DNA from: Lunatimonas sp.
GTDB taxonomy: Bacteria; Bacteroidota; Bacteroidia; Cytophagales; Cyclobacteriaceae
Direction of reading: 5' to 3'
DNA: 64,000 bases
Assembly: GCF_020832325.1 (NCBI RefSeq)
Contig: NZ_JAFIEU010000026.1
Coordinates: 53,483 to 117,482 of the forward strand
A program made the translations under genes and the position numbers. Positions 44,471 through 54,226 of the stretch are shown here, in pieces (position 1 is the stretch's first letter; every line of letters begins with the position of its first letter). A model generated the notes under the pieces. That model was given only the letters and a program-made list of their open reading frames with translations. It did not search any database and was not told the origin of the DNA.

Positions 44471-45880
44471 TTACTTATTGGTGTTAAAGATTTGAAAGGA
44501 TTTTAAGTTTGGTTTGCCTTTTGATTCCTTTATGGAAAGGCGTACCGCAGATAGCTCCAAGTCATCGAATGTATGGATAAATTTATGGCCTATCACCGTA
44601 CCCTCAAAGATCTGTTTCCAGCCGGTTGATGTTTTCCCTTCTAACACAAATGCTCTGACCCGTTCGCCCTGACGGATGTCTTCTTGTAAGACAATTTGAT
44701 TGATCTTGGCCTTTTCTTTTAGTTTAATGATCAGTTTATTTCCGGTCCGTGAAGTCTCTGCCAAAGGGTTGTCAAATCGTCGTTTGATTTCATTGCCCCA
44801 TTCCTTGAGCCGCCGAACATCCGCTTCGGGCATCAGCCCTTCCGCATCCGGCGTCAATCCCAGAATCAACGAGGTATTGTGTCCTACGCTTTTGGTGTAC
44901 ATATCCATCAGACGCTCCAGCGGATAAATATACTTTTCGTGGTCTGGCTCCCAAAACCACTCATGGCCGCCATTGAAACCACGTAGAGGTGCATCACTCA
45001 TGGCTGGCATGTAGTATTTTCCGTTGGGATCACCTTCTTTGAGTAACTGAAAATCGTTTTTAAAAACAACCTCCCCATTGGTGGCGTGCGAATAGGGGAA
45101 GGGATAGGTACCCCAACTTGGATAAGGGACAGTTCCACTTTCGCTGCCACCCCAGCGAATGTCTGCCCGTTGGGTATTGTGGTAGAAAATGCCGTTGGGT
45201 TGGTTCTTTTCAAAGATAGACAGCACATCCGGACCGCCTACTTCGGGGCCGTGTGCACCACCGTCAAACCAGATAATCGAAAGCTCGCCATACCGGGAGG
45301 TGAGTTCCTCTACCATTCCCTCACACATCTTGTTGTAATAGGCTTGCCTGTTTGCGGAAAACTCATTGTCTCCAAGTACTTTAAAGTCGTGCACACCAAA
45401 GAAGGAGTTCCACCGAATACCGATATATATGCCCGGTTGGATACCGTATTTGCGGCAGGAATTGACAAAGTCTCTGACGATATCTCCTTTTCCTTCCCGC
45501 CATTTTACAGCCTTCAGGGAATAAGGATTGACATCACTTTGGTACAGCGCAAAACCAGTTTCATGGGTGGCCGTCAAAATAGCTATTTTGAATCCCGCAT
45601 CATAGGCAGCTTTTACCCATTGATCCGTATCCAAGTTAGAGGGATTAAAGATATTATAATCTGGGATTGGGGTTATTCGATTTTTTGCTTGGTTATAGGG
45701 CTTCCCATCAAAGACATGTAAATCGTAATGGAAAACGGCTACGAGTTCCGCATTTTGCCAGTCCAACTGGGCCTGGGTAGGGATGGGAACCTCTGACTGT
45801 GCCTGACCTTTTACATGCAGTAGCATTAGACAGGCGGTAAAAAGTAGTAACAATCTTGATTTCATTCGATTATTGAGCAT
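44471..45880 (-). CDS. GH29 family alpha-L-fucosidase, copy B
   Basis: A 469-residue paralogue of the enzyme at 42311, similar along the whole length: LVCWDLHVFDGEFY there matches VAVFHYDLHVFDGKPY here, and SIIWFDGGAHGPEVGG carries the nucleophile Asp. It has the same divergent THETGF block. Met6 (MKSRLLLLFTACLMLLHV) is the better start for a signal peptide. Two related fucosidases in one operon suggest different linkages or chain positions in the substrate. It is followed 4 nt later by the GDSL esterase gene. Confidence 0.88.
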   Translation of the reverse strand: MLNNRMKSRLLLLFTACLMLLHVKGQAQSEVPIPTQAQLDWQNAELVAVFHYDLHVFDGKPYNQAKNRITPIPDYNIFNPSNLDTDQWVKAAYDAGFKIAILTATHETGFALYQSDVNPYSLKAVKWREGKGDIVRDFVNSCRKYGIQPGIYIGIRWNSFFGVHDFKVLGDNEFSANRQAYYNKMCEGMVEELTSRYGELSIIWFDGGAHGPEVGGPDVLSIFEKNQPNGIFYHNTQRADIRWGGSESGTVPYPSWGTYPFPYSHATNGEVVFKNDFQLLKEGDPNGKYYMPAMSDAPLRGFNGGHEWFWEPDHEKYIYPLERLMDMYTKSVGHNTSLILGLTPDAEGLMPEADVRRLKEWGNEIKRRFDNPLAETSRTGNKLIIKLKEKAKINQIVLQEDIRQGERVRAFVLEGKTSTGWKQIFEGTVIGHKFIHTFDDLELSAVRLSIKESKGKPNLKSFQIFNTNK

Positions 45881-45963
45881 ATTCTAACAGTGGTTTTAAT
45901 GCATTAGTCACAGAAAGCACAAAGCTGTGCCGATCAATTGGGTAATCTCATTGGAAGACAAGT

Positions 45964-46986
45964 CTACTTCTGGGTGGAAGTCAGTTCAAAACGCACCAGG
46001 TAACATTCGTGTTTGTTAGGTATCATCGATATCCCCCACTTAAGTCCTTCACCCACGACCACCGGGTTAGTGAGATCCGGGCGAAAAGCTCCGGGCGCGA
46101 CGGCACGTTTGCTAACTTTTGCATTCAGTTTATTGGACATGAAATCGATGCCATCGGGTGCATATTCAAAGGTTTCCGATAAGGAGGCGAAGGCGGCCAC
46201 TCCGGTACTGTGCGGCCATATCATTACTTCGTGGCTTCTGTCCAGTATGGCATCTCTAAATTTGGTGTAGGGGCCTTCTGGATAGCTGGAGTAGGCCACA
46301 CCCATGGCTGTGTGAGCGGGGCCACCTTGTCCACCGAGCAGGGACCTGCCCTTGTAATACAGCCAGTACAATCCATTTCGGTACAGGAGAGCAGCATCGT
46401 CTACACGGTAGCTGTCAAACTTCTCCGGTTCAACGCTTACCTTCAAAATAGGTGCCCGGTCAATCCTTTTGAAGGGTCCTTCAGGGGAATCAGCTACAGC
46501 AACGCCGATAGCAGTGATGTCACTGATGTTATTGTTCTCAAATTCCCCATCGGCATTTCCAGGTGTGGGTTTCACACCGGTGTAGTAGAGGTAGTATTTC
46601 TTATCCGCAACCAAAATATTTGGCGTAAAAACCGCTTGTGCATCCCATTGACCTGATTCCCCTACATCCAGCATTTGCCCCAGTTCCTTCCAGGTAAACC
46701 CCTCGTCTTCCGATTTGGCGCCCCAGACACTGGCGCCCCAGTAGCCCGCTCCCCAGTATTTGGGTTGGGCGTCGGGGATTTTGGTATAGTATACGTAGTA
46801 GGTTTGGCCAACTTTGATCACGTCGCTTGGGTCCCTGCGCGTTACCCCCTTTTCGAAGCCTATGCCCGAGATTTCCGAAAATGTAAATTCAATATTGTTA
46901 AAATTTTTGGCTGTATCCTGTGCTACTATTGAATTGGCCCAAATCAGTAACGGTAACAGAAAGCAATGGAAGCAGATATATTTCAT
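45964..46986 (-). CDS. Five-bladed beta-propeller glycoside hydrolase (GH43/GH117-like)
   Basis: A 340-residue secreted protein (signal ending near SIVAQD). The propeller core begins RRDPSDVIKVGQTYYVYYTK (about 50-69), with a catalytic-type Asp. The next blade has WDAQAVFTPNILVADKKYYL. Further on are SYRVDDAALLYRNGLYWLYY and VMIWPHSTGVAAF. The Arg-Asp-Pro-Ser start and the Trp-Pro-His block recall GH117, which acts on neoagaro-oligosaccharides, more than standard GH43, but I cannot settle the family. In this locus it may act on the non-fucose part of the glycan. Confidence 0.7.
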   Translation of the reverse strand: MKYICFHCFLLPLLIWANSIVAQDTAKNFNNIEFTFSEISGIGFEKGVTRRDPSDVIKVGQTYYVYYTKIPDAQPKYWGAGYWGASVWGAKSEDEGFTWKELGQMLDVGESGQWDAQAVFTPNILVADKKYYLYYTGVKPTPGNADGEFENNNISDITAIGVAVADSPEGPFKRIDRAPILKVSVEPEKFDSYRVDDAALLYRNGLYWLYYKGRSLLGGQGGPAHTAMGVAYSSYPEGPYTKFRDAILDRSHEVMIWPHSTGVAAFASLSETFEYAPDGIDFMSNKLNAKVSKRAVAPGAFRPDLTNPVVVGEGLKWGISMIPNKHECYLVRFELTSTQK

Positions 46987-47040
46987 TGTTAAATGGGTTA
47001 ATTTGTCCTCGAGGCCCTAAATCAAAACACTAAAGGTATT

Positions 47041-48319
47041 TTAAATCCCGGATTTATCATTGGTCAGTTTTTCCCTGCCCATATAGGCTTCCACTGGATA
47101 AAAACCTTGCTCTCTCTGATCGAATTTGATGCCGTCTTTGGATTGCCAGAGTATACCTCCACCTTTTTCGATATACCCGTGAATGTCTGTCGTCAACAGG
47201 CAAAATACTTTGTCCATCTATTTTGTGTATTGTCGGGTTATGCATCCCAAACCTGTCCCAGGTTGCTTTGTCGATCCCTTTCAGCGCTATATCCGAAAAA
47301 ACAAATGGCCCCTCCGGAGTTTCGCCCACATAATGCGCGATCTCACTATGGGAACGCCAACTCGGATCCACGCTATTTCCAGGCCAGCGAGCAGCAAACA
47401 GATGGGTTTTCCCATCATCCCCTATGACCCGCGGGGTGCCCCATACCACATATCCCGGTTCAGCTACCCCAAGGCCTACATACTTCCAATGATCTGCAAA
47501 CGACGTTTTCACCGGATGATCGTGACCGCGACTTGCTACTATCGTATATGCGCTGTAGATTCGGTGACCATGTGTGACAAGTCCGGCAGGTGTCAGATGG
47601 GTAACATCGGCCTTGGGTAGGCCATACATGGTTGTATAAATGATGTGCGGATCCCATTGCGCTATTTTTTGTTGCGCTTCCATGACGATCGGTCGTTCCT
47701 CTACTAAATAGTGTTGTTCATCCACCCCCAAAATCACCGGTAGGGTGTCGTTTTGCAAAACATCAGAACGCAAATGCCGAATTATTTCCATTAAATTTCC
47801 TTCATAGTTACGGGCAGCATGGTCGTCTCCGGCGTCAGTTTCTCCCTGTATCCAGATAAATCCGCGCACATGGACCCTGCATCCATCTTCCTTTAATTGT
47901 CGGATGGCAGTTTGCAGTCCGGCCACCATCTTATCGTAGATGCCTCCTTCTCCGGGACCTTTCCAATCCTTTGCCAAGCCGGTGCCTCCTCGGGTATATT
48001 TGAATATTGCCGGATGGTAACCCTCCTTTTTCAGTTTGCGGGCAAAACTAACCTCAGGGCCGAAATGACCGGCAGGATACCTTCCTTGCTGTGGCTGCAT
48101 GGATATCCACCTCCCCGCTGTTTGCTCGTTTCCAAATACGGTATAGTTCAAAAGGATATGGTTGTCGAGGTCTTCGACGTCTTCCGGATAATCTACGGCA
48201 TCCCCGGTGTAACCCTGCGCATTTGACTGTCCTGCCCAAATGAAAAGATCTATTGTACCCTGTGCTCCCAGCAATAAAGGGGACAGAAATAATAGTATGG
48301 AAAATTTTAACGTTTTCAT
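47041..48319 (-). CDS. Sialate O-acetylesterase/beta-propeller fusion with a C-terminal frameshift
   Basis: From ATG 48319 (MKTLKFSILLFLSPLLLGAQ) the protein has a signal peptide and a CE6-like esterase domain (WAGQSNAQGYTGD, FIWIQGETDAG, DVTHLTPAG) related to the first domain of the 905-residue protein. A partial propeller-like domain follows (about 290-375). After GMHNPTIHKIDG, near 47204-47214, the frame breaks. The open frame then runs through unrelated residues to 47057, while the next frame gives VFCLLTTDIHGYIEKGGGIL and later FYPVEAYMGREKLTNDKSGI to TAA at 47041-47043, a sensible propeller end. One extra base explains it. The esterase part is intact. A TTG-started frame from 48475 is rejected. 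Confidence 0.75.
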
Positions 48320-48491
48320 TGCTAATACAATCCGCTTCAACAAATTGAAAATGGACCCGTCTTCTATATAATTAAAACTCCCGTTTTGGACAGGCATATA
48401 AAATGATCTAAAAACAAGCAGCCAGGCTACTACACCTGACTGCTTGAAATGACTCTTACCCCACGCGGGCAGCAACTAGACAAGGGCTGTG

Positions 48492-48941
48492 TTATTGCTT
48501 CACAATCCGAATAACCCATTCGCGTCTAGTTCCATCCGCAGAAATAAGTCTGTAGACAAATTCCCCAGACGAAAGGTCTGAAATTATACCTGCTGGAGGG
48601 GTGTCACCAACAGGTTCTACCCGCATACTTTGGTGATTGATAATGATTCCGGCACGGGTAAGGTCAGCGTTTGCTGGTACCCGGACGGTAGCGGTGAAGT
48701 TTTCGTTTTCGATCACCGCATTACCGGTAGAAACTATAAGCCGTCTGCGTGCGGGTGTCAGTACCCCGCTTTCGTAAAACTCCTGTAGTTCGTGCTCGTC
48801 AGCCTGAAGGGTAAATACATTCGCGTTTGTGATAAAGGCCGTATCACCCCACTGTCCTTCGTCAAAGTCAATTCTGGGTTCACAGGAAAATAGTAATCCT
48901 CCTAGAACGAAAATATAGGCAATTATAAGGTGCTTTTTCAT
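48492..48941 (-). CDS. PUL-associated surface lipoprotein of unknown function
   Basis: A 149-residue lipoprotein (lipobox LLFSC, Cys at about 20) directly downstream of SusD, where SusE/F-like glycan-binding proteins usually lie. The mature part is a small beta domain with FTATVRVPANADLTRAGIII in the middle and a terminal FVYRLISADGTRREWVIRIV, resembling DUF5018-type modules with repeats that end in Trp-X-Val. It is much shorter than typical SusE. It is preceded by a decayed copy of the start-codon repeat, which ends at its ATG. Confidence 0.65.
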   Translation of the reverse strand: MKKHLIIAYIFVLGGLLFSCEPRIDFDEGQWGDTAFITNANVFTLQADEHELQEFYESGVLTPARRRLIVSTGNAVIENENFTATVRVPANADLTRAGIIINHQSMRVEPVGDTPPAGIISDLSSGEFVYRLISADGTRREWVIRIVKQ

Positions 48942-49086
48942 ATGTCTATAATTATTTTTTAGCGGTCAAAACTTGTCCCGGTTTATCGGGATGGAATCCC
49001 TGCCTACCGGCAGGCAGGTCGCATGGTTGCCCCGAAAGCTATCGGGGCATCCCACTGTGTGACGGCTACGTCATGCTCGATTTCAT
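48942..49086 (-). repeat. Start-codon repeat, decayed copy with nested hairpins
   Basis: It starts with ATGAAATCGAGCATGACG at 49086 and ends in the ATTATAGACAT that abuts the ATG of 48492-48941, so both ends match the intact copies. In the middle lie three foreign hairpins: CCCCGATAGCTTTCGGGG, CCTGCCTGCCGGTAGGCAGG and TCCCGATAAACCGGGA. The second is a palindrome common in this phylum. The leader frame is broken by a TAG at codon 7. It is 145 nt from ATG to ATG. Confidence 0.6.
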
Positions 49087-49116
49087 AATTTTAAGTATTT
49101 CGTTATTCACAGATTA

Positions 49117-51003
49117 TTAAAACCATCCGGGGTTTTGTTTCAATTCGTATCCGGCATCGGCATACACTTCAATTTCATTTCTAGGGATCGGAGACAAATA
49201 AACGCGGTCAGGCTCAATGAAAAACCCTTCTCCACCTTCCCGGAAATCAGGATTTCTAAAGAATGGATTGATACTACCGTCATTGAAGGTACTGAAATTC
49301 TCACCCATTCTTAGCTGCCAAACACCGGTATTAGCTGGATTGATACCATCTGCTGCTAATCTGGAAGGATCGTTGTAGTAATCTACAAACTCCTGAAAAT
49401 GCGCACCTTTTGGCTTCCATTCGTTGATTACGTCGTGGAAAATCGCCCATCGCTTTAAGTCTCGCTGACGGTGTCCTTCAAAGGCCAATTCTACCACGCG
49501 TTCCCTGCGAATTTCGTTAACGATATTTGATTCCGATGGATCGAAACCGTCTTTTGTGGAATATTGGATCGGCCAAGTGTTGATTTCAGCCAACGACATA
49601 GGCGTCATACCTACCCGAGCACGTAGTAGGTTTACCGTTTTGTCCAAATCTCCCTGATTGATTGTACCCAAAATGGCTTTTGCTTCTGCAAGTGCCAATA
49701 GCCCCTCCGCATAACGTATCAATACCTCGTCGGTTGAACCATTTCTCCATTCATTTTCATCCATGATGGCGCCTTTCCACCTGCGAAGTCCTGTAGACGT
49801 AAAATTGTTGGAGAACACATTATTGAGTTGCGGATACCTCAATGGCAATGGAGTTGGAGTTGTTCTATAACCCGGAATTTGTTGTTGAGGCCCACGATCC
49901 GGTGTCCAGATAGTCTGTCTAAATCGTGGATCCAAGTTTTCACCCAGACTATTTAGACTTGTATAATCGATGGGCAAACCAGATAAATGCTGGGGAATGC
50001 CCTCTTTATCCAAATAGCTAGATACCAGTTTCCAGGTTACAGCCTGTGCATTATCTACAACCAAATCGTAGAAATTATGGCCCACGATTTCATTTACATT
50101 GTATATCCGGTATAGAAAGACTCCTTGCGACGACGAGGCATCCTGTTGCGAAAATAACTGGTTATAGGGTTCATTAAAGGGACCTCCATTGGTAAATAAA
50201 GTAGCGCCTTGACGATCGATTAATTGCTGAATGGTAGGTTCTACCATGCGCAAAAATTCGCTCCCATCTTGTCCGGTTACCGCAAAAGGGGTGCTTTTTG
50301 CGCCGTGGTAGCGTTGCCAAGTGCCTTCAAATAAGGCCGCTCGGGCCTTCATGACCAAAGCTGCCTCTTTGGTAACCCTTCCGGATGCAGCGAAGGTTGA
50401 ATTTTTCCAGCCAAGGTTTGCAATAGCAGAGTCCAAATCCTGAATGATAAACCTTGCCACGTCAGATCTGGGATCTCTTGCTTTATACAGTCGTTCACTA
50501 TCCGTCGTCAGCACTTCTGTGTAAATCGGTACGTCTCCATAGCGATCCAACAGGTTCATATACACCCAGGCTCTAAAAAAATAGGCTTCTCCGGTGTACT
50601 GATTCGATTCCGGATTTACGGCCACCCGTCTGGCATTATTTATCAAATAGTTGATTTGTCGTATCCAGCTAAAGCTGCTGTTCCAACTTCCATCTGTGGC
50701 CGGTGCCTCACCCGTGGCTCCTCTCTGAAACAAAAATCCCGAAGGAGCTGTGCCTACTTGTAGGTCGGTATTGGCATCCAATTGGTTATTCTGGGCACCA
50801 TTGCCCTGTCCCTGAAAATGATATCTGGGCAATAGCCTGTAAAAACCGTTGGCCATTACTTTTAAATCATTCGGAGAAGTGAAGTAGGTAGCATCCGTCA
50901 TTGCATCCAAGGGATATCTTTCCAGAAAGTCCTCCATGCAGCTAGATATGGACATGGCAACTAGGATAAGCAACGTCCAACTATATTTTATAAGAGATTT
51001 CAT
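49117..51003 (-). CDS. susD: SusD/RagB family glycan-binding lipoprotein
   Basis: A 628-residue lipoprotein (lipobox SISSC, Cys at about 22) with the SusD layout: an N-terminal TPR-like helical region with FLERYPLDAMTDATYF, LINNARRVAVNPES and the C-terminal RagB half with EIRRERVVELAFEGHRQRDL. It sits on the cell surface as the lid of SusC and helps capture oligosaccharides. It follows susC by 16 nt. Length is normal for the larger SusD group. Confidence 0.95.
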   Translation of the reverse strand: MKSLIKYSWTLLILVAMSISSCMEDFLERYPLDAMTDATYFTSPNDLKVMANGFYRLLPRYHFQGQGNGAQNNQLDANTDLQVGTAPSGFLFQRGATGEAPATDGSWNSSFSWIRQINYLINNARRVAVNPESNQYTGEAYFFRAWVYMNLLDRYGDVPIYTEVLTTDSERLYKARDPRSDVARFIIQDLDSAIANLGWKNSTFAASGRVTKEAALVMKARAALFEGTWQRYHGAKSTPFAVTGQDGSEFLRMVEPTIQQLIDRQGATLFTNGGPFNEPYNQLFSQQDASSSQGVFLYRIYNVNEIVGHNFYDLVVDNAQAVTWKLVSSYLDKEGIPQHLSGLPIDYTSLNSLGENLDPRFRQTIWTPDRGPQQQIPGYRTTPTPLPLRYPQLNNVFSNNFTSTGLRRWKGAIMDENEWRNGSTDEVLIRYAEGLLALAEAKAILGTINQGDLDKTVNLLRARVGMTPMSLAEINTWPIQYSTKDGFDPSESNIVNEIRRERVVELAFEGHRQRDLKRWAIFHDVINEWKPKGAHFQEFVDYYNDPSRLAADGINPANTGVWQLRMGENFSTFNDGSINPFFRNPDFREGGEGFFIEPDRVYLSPIPRNEIEVYADAGYELKQNPGWF

Positions 51004-51019
51004 AGTTACTGTCAGTTAA

Positions 51020-54000
51020 TTAGATACCAATGTTAATACCCATTGAAATTTGGCGTTGCGGAGGGTATCCGGCGCCACCGTATCTGGCGATAATCTCAGG
51101 TTCGTATCTAAAATTAGATTTATAGTAGATCATACCTAAGTTTTCCGCACTGGTATAGACATATACTTTGCTCAGCTTGGCTCTATCAATAAGAGCTCTG
51201 GGCAGATTATAGCCGATGCGTAAGTTTTGAACCCGTAAATGTGCCAGGTTTTCAAGGTATTGATCCGTGGCAGGATAGGTTTTAAAGGAGTGTCTTGGGA
51301 AATAGTTATCCGGCGTCTCCGCTGTCCAGGTACCTAGCTCGCGATGATTGGTAAACCATTTTGAATTCCAGATATCGTGTCCGGCAGGTCTGACATGAAA
51401 ATTGCCCGAAAAAGCAATCCATTGGGGCACCCCGGTGAATGTAACGGAGAGATCGATCCCATTCCAATTGGCCTGTAGATTCATTCCATACCGATAACGC
51501 CCGTAATTGTATCCGGCCATCACTTGGTCGCCTCTGGCATACCATCTGCCGCCTTCTCCGGCATTAATTTGTCCATCCCCATTCAAATCTTTGATCATCA
51601 AATCTCCAGGATAGTACCAAGCGGCCCCTTGGGGTACATTGGCTTCTACATCTGCAATATTCTGTGCGATGCCATTTGACTCATAAATCCAAATCTGGCC
51701 AAAGACCTCTCCTGGAGTCCAGGTTCCGTTCCTCAGTCCGGTGATGTTTTCGTCGTATTCGACTACATACCCGATGTAATCGGCAATGTTAAATCTTGCG
51801 GAATAATTAAATGGGCGACCTGCTATACTTCCGGTATTTCGCCATTTCATGGAAAATTCCCATCCTCTGGTTTCACTCACCGAGTTGTTGACACTTGGCA
51901 AACCCGTTCCAATCGTCTGGGGTAAAACTTTGGCCGGCCCGGGTTGGTTGTAGATTGTTCGCTGATACCAGTCATACGTCAACTCAAGTCTATTTTGCAG
52001 CGCCATGATATCTAGACCAAAACCCATGGTTTGCGGTGAGGACCAAGTCAGGTCCGCACTGACCAGTGGCGGCATAAATACCATGTTGGGTTTTACTCCT
52101 CCTAACAGTACATCGCCAACTCCTATGCCTGTTCCCATGGTTGGCAGGTACAGGTAATTGCCCTGTCCGGGATCTCCGGAAGATGTGTAGGCTGCTCTGA
52201 TTTTAAAGGCATCCACTTTGCTTATGGACCAAAAGTTCTCTTCTGCAATATTCCATGCTCCGGAAACGGATGGAAAGAAGGACCATCGGATATCTGCCGG
52301 AAATTTGGAGTGTGCATCGTACCGTCCGTTAAATTCGATGAAGTACTTTTCAGCATAGTTGTAGGCCATTCTTCCAAAAACACCTTGGGTTGCCCAGTGA
52401 CTTAATGCATCAGTCACTGTAGGGTTCGGGTTAAACGTGGTACTTATGCTGGGCACCGAATTGGTGTATAAATCCCTGCCTGTTCCCGATAACTGGGAGA
52501 AGTTATTATACTCTTCCTGGTATCCGACCAACGCATTGATGGAGTGCTTTCCTAGCTGCGTATTGTAATCGGCTACGATATCTGCCGTATGGTAGTTTGT
52601 GAAATTCATTTGGCGAAGTACACTGCTCTGCTGGGCAGACCTTGCGGAGTTACGGATGCTTCCATTAGCCTCCTCTACTAAAATGACAAACGTGTTTCGC
52701 TCCAGGTGAGAGGTAAGGTTTCTCCAGGTATAGTTTCCCCTAATGTTAAAGCCTTTAAACGGTTTTATAGTGAACCCGCCAGTGAGCGTTGTTTCGTTCC
52801 GTTGATTGGATTGGTCGCCGCCTTCGCCACGTAGCGACGGACCGCTGCTCAAGAATGAGGGGCTTCCGTTTGGATTTAAATCAACCCAATTCGGAAGTGA
52901 AGCGGACGCATTCGTCCAGATATCACTGTAATTGGGTCCACCGCCACGATAATTGGGGGCCTGTTCATCTGTCCTCACATAGTTCATACTCATGCGGAGA
53001 CTTAGCCAATCTGTGGCATCCGTAGTCACCTTTAAAAGCGCATTGTACCTATTCAATTTATCGTCTGCACCTCGAATGATCCCCTGAGACTCATTATAAC
53101 CCAGACCCACATAGTATCCGGTGCTATTACTCCCTCCCGAAACACTGGCATTGTGCTGTTGGCTTGGTATCGAGTTTTTGTACATCAAGCTAAACCAATC
53201 GCTGTTTCCATTCATATCCCAATGGGCTCCGTAGGTACCATTTCCGGTTACGATGTTATTGGGAATCAAACCTGCTCCATAATCCCTCATTCGTTGTATC
53301 GCGTCCTCAGTATAAATAGGCGCCTGTAGCGAGTTCCGGTATTGCTCGTTGATCTTTTCAGCGTATTCCCAAGAATTGGCCCATTGCGGCATGCCTATAG
53401 GTGACCCGATACTGTAATTGCCGCTGTAATTGACCTGCATTTTGTCCCCTTTTTTTCCTCCTTTGGTGGTAATCAAGATAACGCCGGAAGGCGCTCTGGA
53501 ACCATAGATGGCTGAAGCTGCAGCATCTTTCAAAACCGTGACCGATTCTACGTCATTGGGGTTTACATCGCTCATGACGCGTTCCACACCGTCTACCAGT
53601 ACCAAAGGGCCTCCCATTTGGCCGAATCCGGTGAAACCACGAATGTTAAAATTTGACTCCTGAGCCGGACCGCCATTTACCGGTGTAACGTACAAACCGG
53701 CAACTGCTCCCTGAAGTGCTTCAGACAATCGATTAATGGGCCTGTTCTCTATCAGATCACTGCCTATTTGCTCTACTGCTGCGGTTAGGTGAGATTTCTT
53801 CTGAGTTCCGAAACCTACGACCACCACTTCATCCATTTGGGTCATATCTTCCGTGAGGGTGATCTCCATTTCTGTTTGGTTACCTACAGCTATCTCTCGC
53901 GTAACAAATCCCAAAAAGGAAACCACTATCACCCCGCCATCTGGCACTTCCAAGGTGAATTCTCCATCAATGTCAGTAGAAGTACCTCTGCTGCTACCCT

Positions 54001-54226
54001 TGATAAGAATGGCTGCTCCCGGAATAGGGTTTCCATCCTTATCTACTACTTTACCCGTCACAATGGACGCTTCCACTCCTGTTGATGGCATAGATGCTGA
54101 CAAGAGCATTTTTTCGCTAGGGTCAGCAACAGCTGCCGCCCCCTGAAATATCAGTAGCAGGGCGGCGAGACCAAAAAAGGCGCTGCGAGACCACGACCGA
54201 CATTCTACAAGTAAATTTTCAAGCAT
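51020..54226 (-). CDS. susC: SusC/RagA family TonB-dependent outer-membrane transporter
   Basis: A 1068-residue outer-membrane transporter. After the signal peptide comes a carboxypeptidase-regulatory-like domain (VTGKVVDKDGNPIPGAAILI, about 56-75), a TonB-box region (MDEVVVVGFG, about 133-142), a plug with VLKDAAASAIYGSRAPSGVI, and a 22-strand barrel with GYNLPRALIDRAKLSKVYVY near the end. There is no STN domain, so it is not of the type that signals through an anti-sigma factor. It imports glycan fragments with SusD. The promoter lies about 380 nt upstream. Confidence 0.95.
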   Translation of the reverse strand: MLENLLVECRSWSRSAFFGLAALLLIFQGAAAVADPSEKMLLSASMPSTGVEASIVTGKVVDKDGNPIPGAAILIKGSSRGTSTDIDGEFTLEVPDGGVIVVSFLGFVTREIAVGNQTEMEITLTEDMTQMDEVVVVGFGTQKKSHLTAAVEQIGSDLIENRPINRLSEALQGAVAGLYVTPVNGGPAQESNFNIRGFTGFGQMGGPLVLVDGVERVMSDVNPNDVESVTVLKDAAASAIYGSRAPSGVILITTKGGKKGDKMQVNYSGNYSIGSPIGMPQWANSWEYAEKINEQYRNSLQAPIYTEDAIQRMRDYGAGLIPNNIVTGNGTYGAHWDMNGNSDWFSLMYKNSIPSQQHNASVSGGSNSTGYYVGLGYNESQGIIRGADDKLNRYNALLKVTTDATDWLSLRMSMNYVRTDEQAPNYRGGGPNYSDIWTNASASLPNWVDLNPNGSPSFLSSGPSLRGEGGDQSNQRNETTLTGGFTIKPFKGFNIRGNYTWRNLTSHLERNTFVILVEEANGSIRNSARSAQQSSVLRQMNFTNYHTADIVADYNTQLGKHSINALVGYQEEYNNFSQLSGTGRDLYTNSVPSISTTFNPNPTVTDALSHWATQGVFGRMAYNYAEKYFIEFNGRYDAHSKFPADIRWSFFPSVSGAWNIAEENFWSISKVDAFKIRAAYTSSGDPGQGNYLYLPTMGTGIGVGDVLLGGVKPNMVFMPPLVSADLTWSSPQTMGFGLDIMALQNRLELTYDWYQRTIYNQPGPAKVLPQTIGTGLPSVNNSVSETRGWEFSMKWRNTGSIAGRPFNYSARFNIADYIGYVVEYDENITGLRNGTWTPGEVFGQIWIYESNGIAQNIADVEANVPQGAAWYYPGDLMIKDLNGDGQINAGEGGRWYARGDQVMAGYNYGRYRYGMNLQANWNGIDLSVTFTGVPQWIAFSGNFHVRPAGHDIWNSKWFTNHRELGTWTAETPDNYFPRHSFKTYPATDQYLENLAHLRVQNLRIGYNLPRALIDRAKLSKVYVYTSAENLGMIYYKSNFRYEPEIIARYGGAGYPPQRQISMGINIGI

